DNA from: Natronobiforma cellulositropha
Lineage (GTDB): Archaea; Halobacteriota; Halobacteria; Halobacteriales; Natrialbaceae
NCBI RefSeq assembly: GCF_025629245.1
Contig: NZ_JANZXN010000022.1
Location: 10,664 to 74,663 of the forward strand
Direction of reading: 5' to 3'
DNA: 64,000 nt
The translations under genes were made by a program, and so were the position numbers. Every line of letters begins with the position of its first letter. Positions within the stretch are counted from its first letter, which is position 1. Shown here one piece after another: positions 16,631 through 23,759 of this stretch. A model generated the notes under the pieces. That model was not told the DNA's origin and ran no database searches. It saw only the letters and a list, made by a program, of their open reading frames with translations.

Positions 16631-18253
16631 ATGAAATCTAATTCGCCACTGTCTACATCCTCGGGCCGATTCGAGACCGTCCGGGACCGACTCGAGACCG
16701 TCGACCGGCCGATGGCTGTACTCGGCGTGTTGAGTACGATCGTCGCACTCCTGGTCGTCTCGCCGATGGCGTGGCTTCTCTGGCAGGCGACGCTGATCGA
16801 GGACCCCGCCCACGCCTACGGTCTCCTGTTCTCGAGTCAGACCCTCCAGGTGACGCTCAACAGTCTGACGTTGATGGTACTGGTCACGCTCTTTTCGATC
16901 GTGCTGGGCGTCCCACTCGCCGTCCTGACGGTACGGACCGACCTCCCTTACCCACGCTTCTGGACCGTCGTCGCGGCGCTCCCGCTCGTGATTCCGAGCT
17001 ACATCGGCGCGATCACGTTCGTCGGAATGTTCGGCTCCGGCGGCGAGATAGACAGCGTTCTCGGGGCGACGATTCCCCGGATCGACGGTCTCTCCGGCGC
17101 CATCTTCATCATCACGCTCTACACCTACCCGTACGTCTTCCTGACGGCGCGAGCAGCACTCCTCTCGATGGACAGTTCGCTCGTCGACGCCGCCCGGACG
17201 CTCAACGCCGGCCCGCTCGAGGCGTTTCGCCGCGTCACCTTCCCCCAGATCAGACCCGGTATCGCCGCAGGCGCGCTCCTGGCTGCACTCTACGCCGTCA
17301 GCGACTTCGGCACGCCCGCGTTCATGGGCGCGCGCGTGTTCACGAGTACGATCTACTGGGAGTTTCGCGGCTTCGCCGTCGAGTACGCCGCGTTGCTCGC
17401 CTTGCAGTTGGTCGCACTCGTCGCCGTCGTCCTCGTCATCGAGGCGGGGATCGGCCGGGACGAAGACGCACGCACCACGGCGGGAAGCGGAACCACGATC
17501 AGACTCGGTGCCTGGAAGTGGCCCGCGATGGGGTTCGTCTCACTGCTGGGCGTACTGACACTCGTCGTTCCCGTCGCCGTCTTCACCAACTGGCTCGTTC
17601 GCAGTCAGGGCGAACCGATCCCCTCCCTCGAGTTCCAGTGGGAGTTCGCGCTCAACTCGGTCTACCTCGCACTGCTCGCCGCGCTCGTCGCGAGCCTGTT
17701 CGCCCTGCCGGTGGCCTACTACGCCGCCCGACGGAACACGTTCTTCTCGAGACTCCTCGAGCGGGCGACCTACGTCGGGTTCGCCGTCCCCGGCATCGTC
17801 ATCGCGCTCGCGCTGGTGTTCCTCGGAACGCGAACACTTCCCTCGCTCTACCGACAGGGCGTCTGGTTGCTCGTCTTCGCCTACGTCGTTCGCTTCCTGC
17901 CACAGGCGGTCGGCAGCGTTCGCTCGTCGGTCTTACAGCTCGACGAGAAGACGATCGAGGCGGCCAGAACCCTCAACGCCGGGCCGCTCGAGACGTTCCG
18001 TCGCGTGACGCTCCCCCTCATCGCTCCCGGCGTCGTCGTCGGAGCGATCCTCGTCTTCCTGACGACGATGAAAGAGCTTCCGGTGACGCTGATGCTCCAG
18101 CCGGTCGGGACGGAGACGCTCGTGATCATCGTCTGGGAAGCCCAGCGCACACTGGCGTACCGGTACGCAGCGGTCCCCGCCCTGTTGCTCATCTTCATCT
18201 CGGGACTCTCGATGCTGATCCTGTTGCGACAGGAGGGTCGGGGGATCGATTGA
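16631..18253 (+). CDS. Iron ABC transporter permease, two-module FbpB type
   Basis: A 540-residue permease with about twelve helices in two homologous halves. Each half has an EAA loop: 'DAARTLNAGPLEAFRRVTFP' and 'EAARTLNAGPLETFRRVTLP', almost identical copies that reveal the internal duplication. The N-terminal 30 residues are polar and cytoplasmic. ATG at 16631 is chosen because the frame upstream has only a few codons. It lies downstream of the iron-binding protein, and its function is to pass the released metal across the membrane. The 297-base gap before it holds no credible gene and may contain its own promoter. Confidence 0.88.
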   Translation: MKSNSPLSTSSGRFETVRDRLETVDRPMAVLGVLSTIVALLVVSPMAWLLWQATLIEDPAHAYGLLFSSQTLQVTLNSLTLMVLVTLFSIVLGVPLAVLTVRTDLPYPRFWTVVAALPLVIPSYIGAITFVGMFGSGGEIDSVLGATIPRIDGLSGAIFIITLYTYPYVFLTARAALLSMDSSLVDAARTLNAGPLEAFRRVTFPQIRPGIAAGALLAALYAVSDFGTPAFMGARVFTSTIYWEFRGFAVEYAALLALQLVALVAVVLVIEAGIGRDEDARTTAGSGTTIRLGAWKWPAMGFVSLLGVLTLVVPVAVFTNWLVRSQGEPIPSLEFQWEFALNSVYLALLAALVASLFALPVAYYAARRNTFFSRLLERATYVGFAVPGIVIALALVFLGTRTLPSLYRQGVWLLVFAYVVRFLPQAVGSVRSSVLQLDEKTIEAARTLNAGPLETFRRVTLPLIAPGVVVGAILVFLTTMKELPVTLMLQPVGTETLVIIVWEAQRTLAYRYAAVPALLLIFISGLSMLILLRQEGRGID

Positions 18254-18314
18254 AACCGAATCCCAGGCGCACACCCGCACTCTTAAGGTGATTCCGAAAG
18301 TTGTCTCCGCCAAC

Positions 18315-18893
18315 ATGGAGTACTCGCTCGAGATCGAGGACACACCGGACACCGTCCCAGGGGGGACGAGCGTACTACTGCTGCATCCGAGCACCGGTGA
18401 AACCGACCGGATGGACACCGAGTTTCTCAAAACCGACACCGACCGCTTTCTCGTCGTCTCCACGCGGACGACCGCGCGCGAAGTCAAACAGAAACTCGAG
18501 TACTACGACGTCGACGAATCCCGCGCCGACATCCTCGACACCCTGAGCATCGAACGCGGCTACTCCCGGCGATCGAGTGACAACGTCCACTACGTCGCCG
18601 CACCCGACGACGTCGACGCCATCGTCGAGCAGGTCGCCTGTTTCCTCGAGAACACCGACGGCAAACGCCGAGTCAGCTTCGACTCGATCACCGAACTCGC
18701 CTACTACGCCGGTGAAGGACCCGCACTCGAGGCCGTCGAACGCATCCTCGAGACGCTCGAGGAACACGACGCGATCGGCATCTTCCACCTCTCCGAAGAG
18801 GTCCACGACGACGCCGTCGTCGACCAGTTCCGGGCGCTGTTCGACGGCGTCGTCGACCTGAAAGAAGACGGAAGCGTCAGCGCCGAGTTCTGA
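18315..18893 (+). CDS. RecA/KaiC-fold-like protein without P-loop, DUF7090-like
   Basis: A 192-residue acidic protein. Its beginning 'VPGGTSVLLLHPSTGETDRM' occupies the place of the strand plus P-loop in KaiC/GvpD-like ATPases, but the GK(T/S) is missing. The following 'FLVVSTRTTAREVKQKLEYYDVDES' resembles the second strand region of haloarchaeal RecA-superfamily proteins. It ends 'FRALFDGVVDLKEDG', also typical. The likely role is regulatory or structural rather than ATP hydrolysis; this is inference. It follows the iron permease by about 60 bases on the same strand, with its own AT-rich CTTAAGG before it. Assignment to DUF7090 is tentative. Confidence 0.7.
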   Translation: MEYSLEIEDTPDTVPGGTSVLLLHPSTGETDRMDTEFLKTDTDRFLVVSTRTTAREVKQKLEYYDVDESRADILDTLSIERGYSRRSSDNVHYVAAPDDVDAIVEQVACFLENTDGKRRVSFDSITELAYYAGEGPALEAVERILETLEEHDAIGIFHLSEEVHDDAVVDQFRALFDGVVDLKEDGSVSAEF

Positions 18894-18968
18894 GCGCGCT
18901 CGATTCACCGTCGGACACGAGGCGTGCGACGACTGCCCACCGTATCCGACTCTGCCCGACTGTATCCG

Positions 18969-19751
18969 TCACTCGGCGAGCGCGTCGAACGTCTTCTCCG
19001 CCCAGCGAACGGCGTAGGTGGGACCGTGGTCGCGGTAGGCCTCGGTTTCGAGTGCAGCGAACGGGGCAGGCAGTTCGAGAGCGTGTTTGATCGCCGCGCA
19101 GGCGAGTTCCATCGCGTCGGCGAAGTCGGTCTCCCCGCGAGCGACCGCCCGCGGCAGCGTCTCGACACGCCCACTCAGGCGGTCACCGGCGTCCTGCCAG
19201 GCGTCGCCGAGCGCTGGCTGGCTCGAGTGCCACTCGGCGAACACCTCGCGCGTCTCGAGTCCGATCCAGCCGTCGTACAGCGCGGCCGCGATCTGATAGG
19301 TGCCAGCCGGGTCGAGCGGGACCGCCTCGTCGAGATCGCGGTACGACGTTTCGAAGAAGCCCAGAAAGTGTTCGGGAACGCCGAGACCGACCTCGACGAG
19401 CGCCTCCGCGAGTAAGAAGTCGAGAAACGCCTCCGGCGAGCCTTCGATGCGTGCCTTGACGAGGACGACCGGTGGCTCGGTCTGGTGCGTCCAGACGATA
19501 CTGCCGTCACCGGGCATGCCGATCGTGAACTCGGCGCCAGCGTAGCGCTCGAGGAGCCGCGGTGCGTCGTCGGGGAGCCACGAGTCGGGGTACGTCGCGG
19601 GCTCGAGCGCGTCGACGACGAGCGCGAGTTCCTCGGCCTGTGCGGGTGCGAGCGTCTCGAAGTCACGCGTACAGTCGAAGACGAGCGCCTCCGGAGCGTG
19701 CGCTCTCCGAACGCTTTCGACCGGCTCCGAGAGCGCTCGCGGCGAGAACAT
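18969..19751 (-). CDS. Conserved haloarchaeal protein, DUF7089-like
   Basis: A 260-residue soluble, mainly helical protein with no motif of a known enzyme. It starts MFSPRALSEPVESVRRAHAP and has Trp/Tyr-rich segments (GIETREVF-like, 'YDGWIGLETREVFAEWHSS', 'AYRDHGPTYAVRWAEKTFDAL'). I believe it belongs to the haloarchaeal DUF7089 set but cannot confirm this. Its ATG directly abuts the stop of a 29-residue membrane peptide gene, so the two form an operon. It is the last gene before the ORB/repeat region on the left side of the origin cluster. Confidence 0.72.
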   Translation of the reverse strand: MFSPRALSEPVESVRRAHAPEALVFDCTRDFETLAPAQAEELALVVDALEPATYPDSWLPDDAPRLLERYAGAEFTIGMPGDGSIVWTHQTEPPVVLVKARIEGSPEAFLDFLLAEALVEVGLGVPEHFLGFFETSYRDLDEAVPLDPAGTYQIAAALYDGWIGLETREVFAEWHSSQPALGDAWQDAGDRLSGRVETLPRAVARGETDFADAMELACAAIKHALELPAPFAALETEAYRDHGPTYAVRWAEKTFDALAE

Positions 19752-19841
19752 CTACACGAAGACGCTCTGGAAGACGAGCAAGATCGACAGCAGCGCCGAG
19801 ATGCCGACTGTGGTCAACACGATCTTGGTTGCAGTGCTCAT
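19752..19841 (-). CDS. 29-residue single-helix membrane peptide
   Basis: The frame encodes MSTATKIVLTTVG followed by ISALLSILLVFQSVFV and a stop. It is one hydrophobic helix with a short basic start, ending exactly one base before the ATG of the DUF7089-like gene on the same strand. The exact abutment and the clean helix make translation credible, and such peptides often precede a partner gene in haloarchaea. Its role is unknown; it could anchor or modulate the downstream protein. Confidence 0.62.
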   Translation of the reverse strand: MSTATKIVLTTVGISALLSILLVFQSVFV

Positions 19842-19975
19842 ACTCCGTGGTTCGAGTCCGCTCGCTTAAATCCATCCTTCCGGCTCTCACAGCGTCGAGT
19901 CCCCGCACCACCTTTCCGGTACCCACAACTCCAGCTCCGACAGTCTCGCCCGCACGGACGACCGGTTTCGTTCGC

Positions 19976-20022
19976 ACCCCCCCCCCCCACCCACCCCCCA
20001 CCCCATCGTTTCGAGTGGAACG
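19976..20022 (-). other. Origin recognition box with long G-string
   Basis: On the minus strand the site reads GTTCCACTCGAAACGATGGG then GTGGGGGG and a further G-rich run. It is a full ORB facing away from the ORB at 20058. Confidence 0.72.
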
Positions 20023-20057
20023 TGCTCAGTGAGGAGCGAGTGTACGGTGTCGGGTGG

Positions 20058-20085
20058 GTTGCACTGGAAACGAAGGGGTGGGGTG
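20058..20085 (+). other. Origin recognition box
   Basis: GCACTGGAAACGAAGGGGTG followed by GGGTG matches the ORBs at 22922 and 23238 almost base for base in the GGAAACGAAGGGGTGGGG core. It is inverted relative to the box at 19976 and runs into the 19-base repeats. Confidence 0.8.
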
Positions 20086-20215
20086 AGGCAGTGGGGGGTG
20101 GGTAAGGCGATGGAGGGCAGGTGAGGCGGTGGAAGGCAGGTGAGGCGGTGGAGGGCAGGTGAGGCGGTGGAGGGCAGGTGAGGCGGTGGAGGGTAGGTGA
20201 GGTGGCGGAAGCTGT
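20083..20215 (+). repeat. 19-base G-rich tandem repeat, seven units
   Basis: Units begin at 20083, 20102, 20121, 20140, 20159, 20178 and 20197, with consensus GTGAGGCGGTGGAGGGCAG. One strand is almost free of pyrimidines. They start directly at the end of an ORB. Confidence 0.9.
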
Positions 20216-20380
20216 GACGGTACGGTGTCAGCGAGACCAACCAGTCCCGCAGGACTCGCGGGGGCTGTGTCGAAGCCCGCAGGACTCGAGCGGTCTGTGT
20301 CGAAGCCAGCAAACCGATCGGAAAGGGTCAGCAGGTCGGTCAGGAGAGGTCAGCGGGGCACCTGGGAGGCAGAGTCGCCC

Positions 20381-20560
20381 GTCGGGGGAAGGTGGATCCG
20401 GTCAGAAGCGTTCAGACGTCCGTCGGGGGAAGGTGGATCCGGTCAGAAGCGTTCAGACGTCCGTCGGGGGAAGGTGGATCCGGTCAGAAGCGTTCAGACG
20501 CCCGTCGGGAGAAGGTGGATCCGGTCAGAAGCGTTCAGACGCCCGTCGGGAGCAGTCAGA
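20381..20560 (+). repeat. 41-base tandem repeat, four units plus partial
   Basis: Units begin at 20381, 20422, 20463 and 20504, with a partial fifth at 20545. Each starts GTCGGGGGAAGGTGGATCCG and ends GTTCAGACGYCC. Units one to three are nearly identical, so expansion is recent. 41 is not a multiple of three and no gene runs through it. Confidence 0.92.
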
Positions 20561-20604
20561 CACCGGTTGGGCGCTGATCGAGAGCAGTCAGCGTGGGACG
20601 CGTT

Positions 20605-21456
20605 TCAAGAGTCGTCCGCGCCTTCTCGCCACGAATCGGGCACGTCGATCACGTAGCGGCCGTCCTCCTGGAGGGAGACGATGTACTCCTCGCGGTCGTA
20701 CAGCTCCATCAGGTTCAACTCGTACTGACCCGGCTTGACGACCTTGATGCTCTCGAACTGGTCGTTGAGTTCCTCGCGTAACTGCTCGAGCGAGGGGCGC
20801 TCGCCGCTCGGTTCCTTGACGACGCGGCCATGGTCGGGTGGGTCCGCTTTGTCAGCGCCGTCCGCTTCCTCACCGGCGGTTCCGGAGTGTGGCGGGAGTT
20901 CGTCCGGCGAGACGACCGCGCTGCGCGCATCGGCCTGTGCGGTGTCCTCCGGGTTCTCCGTCGACCGCGAACCGGTACGAACACTGCGGTCTCGACGCGC
21001 CGACTCCGAAGCAGGGGGTGACTGCGTTGGGGAGTTCCGTCGGGCACCCCCCGCCGGTTCGTCCGTCGAAGACTCGCCCGAACGCTCCGACGGTGGGCGG
21101 GCGCTGTCGGGCCACTCGGGAAACGAGTCAGAACGCTCGCGTTCGGCCGTCTCACTCGAGTTGGACCCGCTCTCCTCGCGCTCGCGGCCGGTGGTCACCC
21201 AGTCGCGGACCGTTTCGGTGGCTCTCGATACGCGCCCGTGTGCACCACCTCGCTCGTGACCGGGAGCGCCCCGCTGGGCGCTCGAGCCAGCGGTGTCCGC
21301 CTTCGATCCCGCCTGCTGGGTGTTGTCACTCGTCCGTTCCGGCGGACGGGCGGGCGTAAACTGGAACTTGTTGCCGCCGCAATCGGGACAGCCAGACAGC
21401 ATCTCCTTCGAGCCGTCGGGAAACGTGTGGCCGCAGTTCGTACACTGGTGAGGCAT
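20605..21456 (-). CDS. oapC: Origin-associated zinc-ribbon protein OapC
   Basis: A 283-residue protein with an N-terminal zinc ribbon, 'CTNCGHTFPDGSKEMLSGCPDCGG' (Cys pairs near 5/8 and 23/26). A long acidic, Ser/Arg/Pro-rich disordered middle (about 35-215) follows, and then a conserved C-terminal domain (about 220-280) around 'SIKVVKPGQYELNLMELYDREEYIV' (ends SIKVVKPGQYELN, REEYIV). It is the third gene of the oapA-oapB-oapC cluster that haloarchaeal genomes carry beside the main origin. The name reflects location; the biochemical role is not established. The C-terminal domain binds something conserved, since the linker diverges freely. Confidence 0.85.
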   Translation of the reverse strand: MPHQCTNCGHTFPDGSKEMLSGCPDCGGNKFQFTPARPPERTSDNTQQAGSKADTAGSSAQRGAPGHERGGAHGRVSRATETVRDWVTTGREREESGSNSSETAERERSDSFPEWPDSARPPSERSGESSTDEPAGGARRNSPTQSPPASESARRDRSVRTGSRSTENPEDTAQADARSAVVSPDELPPHSGTAGEEADGADKADPPDHGRVVKEPSGERPSLEQLREELNDQFESIKVVKPGQYELNLMELYDREEYIVSLQEDGRYVIDVPDSWREGADDS

Positions 21457-21468
21457 CGCGTCTCGACC

Positions 21469-21861
21469 TCAGTTTCTCGAGACGAGTGCGCTGATGAGCG
21501 TCTCGTCTTTGTGGAGCGTTTCGATCTGGTTGGCCGGGCCGATCACGGTCAGTTTCGCGGGTGGGCCGTCGTTGCCCATGAGCCGTCCGAGTAGCGAGGA
21601 GTCTTTCGACGCCGAACGCGGGTAGGTCTCGATCTCGATGCCGTTGAACTCGTCGGGACTGATCTCCGCCATCGTCACTTCGATGAGTTTACTCTCCTCG
21701 TCGGGGGTCAGCCCCTCCTCTAAGATGACGATGTTGCCCGCGTGGACGCCATCTAAGATCATTCGGATCTTCTCCATGCTGGCCAGCTCGTCCATGCGCT
21801 GGCCGCTGATGAGATCGATCTGCACGCCGTCAGGGGTCTCTTTCTCTGTAGCTTCCGGCAT
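21469..21861 (-). CDS. oapB: Origin-associated protein OapB (DUF2073)
   Basis: A 130-residue protein matching DUF2073: 'IDLISGQRMDELASMEKIRMILDGVHAGNIVILEEGLTPDEE' in outline (IDLISGQRMDELASMEKIR, GNIVILEEGLTP), then 'LIEVTMAEISPDEFNGIEIETYP' and 'LTVIGPANQIETLHKDETLIS'. It is widespread in archaea next to a small GTPase gene, as here (OapA directly upstream), which suggests a complex. Two adjacent ATGs (21864, 21861) can start it; both come immediately after the oapA stop. OapC follows after seven bases. Function is unknown; location beside orc1 suggests a link to replication or its control. Confidence 0.87.
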   Translation of the reverse strand: MPEATEKETPDGVQIDLISGQRMDELASMEKIRMILDGVHAGNIVILEEGLTPDEESKLIEVTMAEISPDEFNGIEIETYPRSASKDSSLLGRLMGNDGPPAKLTVIGPANQIETLHKDETLISALVSRN

Positions 21862-21865
21862 CATC

Positions 21866-22504
21866 TCACCCGAAGTACTCCGCGATGTTGTCGTACACTT
21901 CGTCCATGTTTTCACCCTCCTTCGCCGATAAGGGAACGGTCTCGTGCTGGGGGAACGCCTCCGCGATGCGTTTGACACTCGACTCGTCGAGGTCGATCTT
22001 GTTCGCGAAGATGAGCACGGGCAGGTCACGAGATTCGATGATACCGATGAGCATCGTGTTCACCTGCGTGATCGGGTCTTCGGCGCTGTCGAGTACGTAG
22101 ATGACGCCGTCGACGTCCTCACGTAGCCAGTGCATCGCCTCGGCGACGCCTTCGGTCGCCTCACGAGAGCGACGGACAGCGTCGTCTTTGCTCATCTCGT
22201 CGGTGAACTCCTCGTAGTCGACTTTGGTCGTCACGCCGGGCGTGTCGACGATGTCGATCGTCACCGTCTTGCCGTTGCGTTCGATTTCGACGTTCTCTTT
22301 CCGGCGAGCGCGCCGTGTTTCGTGTGGAATGTGACTCTCCGTGCCGATGGCGTCACCGGTCCAGTCTCGAGCGATGCGGTTTGCGAGTGTCGTCTTTCCA
22401 GCGTTCGGCGGGCCGTAGATGCCGATGCGCTTCGGTTCCTGTTCCGAGAACAGGCGATCCGTTGCACGGGAGATGCTATCTTTGAGTTCTGTAAACAATC
22501 CCAT
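21866..22504 (-). CDS. oapA: Origin-associated GTPase OapA
   Basis: A 212-residue Era/Obg-like GTPase. G1 is YGPPNAGKTTLAN (near 28-40), G3 is DIVDTPGVTT (near 80), G4 is IFANKIDLDE (near 165) and G5 is PLSAKEGE (near 190). There is no KH or other RNA domain, so it is a bare G domain with a short amphipathic start (MGLFTELKDSISRATDRLF). It starts at 22504, at the edge of the origin region, and is read away from orc1, so the origin contains both promoters. It is first in the oapA-oapB-oapC operon. It is presumably a GTP-dependent switch for the DUF2073 partner. Confidence 0.9.
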   Translation of the reverse strand: MGLFTELKDSISRATDRLFSEQEPKRIGIYGPPNAGKTTLANRIARDWTGDAIGTESHIPHETRRARRKENVEIERNGKTVTIDIVDTPGVTTKVDYEEFTDEMSKDDAVRRSREATEGVAEAMHWLREDVDGVIYVLDSAEDPITQVNTMLIGIIESRDLPVLIFANKIDLDESSVKRIAEAFPQHETVPLSAKEGENMDEVYDNIAEYFG

Positions 22505-22820
22505 CCTTGGGGCCTCCGCACACCAGCGGGGGTGCGTCTGCGCGTAGTACTGCACCGGATTCACTTAAGCCTACGTCAGACGTATTAGAGTACCAACAAC
22601 AATGACCGTATCACCGTCACGAGTGACTCGGGATGGACACGTGATACGGGATGGACACCAGCAGGTGAGAGAAGGTGTCGGCCGTCTCGAGCAGCGTCCC
22701 GGGGAACGCTTCTCGACTTCGTCGACGAAACCGCCGACGTAATTCGATCGAGCGGGTCACACCTCCAACTGGCAGCGGTCGGGTCCTACGACTGGCAGCG
22801 GTCGACGGTCGGTCAGGTAG

Positions 22821-22847
22821 TTCCAGTCGAAACGGGGGGTGGCGGGG
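22821..22847 (+). other. Origin recognition box
   Basis: TTCCAGTCGAAACGGGGGGT followed by GGCGGGG: the half-site plus G-string of a haloarchaeal ORB. Confidence 0.75.
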
Positions 22848-22921
22848 TTACGGACGCAGTGTGAGTGACATACACAAGCTCGCTCGGGACAACCAGTTTA
22901 TCGTTGTAACCCCGATCGGAG

Positions 22922-22950
22922 ACCCCCACCCCTTCGTTTCCACTGGAAAA
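22922..22950 (-). other. Origin recognition box, left arm of the inverted pair
   Basis: The minus strand reads TTCCAGTGGAAACGAAGGGG then TGGGGG, the clearest ORB in the window. It points away from the AT-rich element. Confidence 0.88.
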
Positions 22951-23036
22951 GAGCGAAGAGGTGTGGCCCGAGAGCGGATTAACTGGACAACGAACTGTGA
23001 AATGAACCCGGAAAAGGGCGATGAGCGGACAGAGAG

Positions 23037-23215
23037 GACTCGAGAGAGGAGAATTCGACGAGATCAGCGTTCTAGTAATCTAGATCGCTGTGAGACGTGG
23101 TTCTAGTAGACTCTAGTAACTATTTCTCTCTCTTCTAGTAGAATCGATCTGTGTTTGATGCTACGGACCAATAACCCAACCATCTACATAAAGATTCCCA
23201 AACCAGAATCACTCG
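23037..23215. other. AT-rich duplex unwinding element with TTCTAGTA repeats
   Basis: This is the most AT-rich stretch between the inverted ORBs. TTCTAGTA occurs at about 23070, 23101 and 23133, and CTCTAGTA at 23111. Repeated CTAG in a GC-rich genome is unusual and fits an easily melted site. Confidence 0.72.
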
Positions 23216-23237
23216 CTGGGGGTCACCCTCGGAGATC

Positions 23238-23271
23238 GTTCCACCAGAAACGAAGGGGTGGGGGGTTGGGG
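23238..23271 (+). other. Origin recognition box, right arm of the inverted pair
   Basis: GTTCCACCAGAAACGAAGGG then GTGGGGGGTTGGGG. It shares AAACGAAGGGGTGGGG with the boxes at 22922 and 20058. Confidence 0.87.
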
Positions 23272-23603
23272 CAGCTCCCTCCCTCAAACCCCTCACTTAA
23301 TCAAACTCTCTCTTTGTACAGACTGTCACGAGGATCGGTTTCGATAGCTGACAGCCAACCTGGACGACCACGTACCGCTCGAGGTGAACCGACGGTCTCT
23401 CGGTCCACTCTCGTTTCGCTGAACACTCTCTTTCTCTCACACTCGTCGTCCCGGTAGGTTGCTCCGTCTCTTCACGTACACGCAAAACAAACTCTAGAAG
23501 CTCGCTAGAGGTGGGAGACGAGACGCCACACGAACCGAAGGCGGTGCCTACCTCGAGTCGGCCGTCACGAAGAACCGACCATCCCGCGAGATGAAAGGAA
23601 GAA

Positions 23604-23610
23604 TTTAATA
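23604..23610 (+). promoter_or_regulatory. Probable orc1 TATA box
   Basis: TTTAATA is about 150 bases before the orc1 ATG. It predicts a leader of roughly 125 bases that includes the ORB at 23724. Confidence 0.45.
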
Positions 23611-23723
23611 GCTAGGTCTTCCTCTGGTTCGTCTGCATCAACTGGACCCGAACGACGGATTCGTGTGTGGAATCTGCCCTCCTGAACCCTCATACGGCGT
23701 CACATCCACGACTTCGGGCCCGC

Positions 23724-23747
23724 AACTCCAGTCGAAATAGAGGGGTA
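23724..23747 (+). other. Origin recognition box in the orc1 leader
   Basis: AACTCCAGTCGAAATAGAGG then GGTAC ends 13 bases before the orc1 ATG, where bound Orc1 could repress its own gene. Confidence 0.65.
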
Positions 23748-23759
23748 CACGTACGACGA

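Larger units (their letters stand above)
19842..20604. other. Gene-free repeat and ORB region beyond oapC
   Basis: This 763-base interval has no credible gene. It holds a 12-base C run within a C-rich ORB (about 19976-20022), a facing ORB (about 20058-20085), seven 19-base G-rich units, two 30-base units near 20246-20305 and four 41-base units. The layout suggests an auxiliary origin or Orc1-binding region. Confidence 0.7.
22505..23759. other. Main replication origin region (oriC1)
   Basis: A 1.25-kb gene-free region between divergent oapA and orc1. It contains ORBs at 22821 (+), 22922 (-), 23238 (+) and 23724 (+). The inverted pair at 22922 and 23238 flanks an AT-rich stretch. Haloarchaeal origins consist of inverted ORBs around a duplex unwinding element next to an orc1/cdc6 gene, and the neighbours orc1-sec11-polD1 match the conserved main origin of Haloferax. 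Open frames across it are low-quality and overlap the boxes. Confidence 0.92.

Noticed and set aside
19978-20005. Run of twelve C as a sequencing error
   Set aside because: It is the complement of the G-string of an ORB, with the same layout as the other boxes, so it is probably real, although exact length may be uncertain.
20225-20656. Repetitive open frames through the 41-base repeats
   Set aside because: 41 is not divisible by three, so the frames change meaning with each unit; the sequence is Gly/Arg/Ser-rich nonsense and overlaps oapC.
22675-23106. Open frame across the origin region
   Set aside because: It runs through ORBs and the AT-rich repeats, is Arg-rich and low-quality, and lacks a start context.
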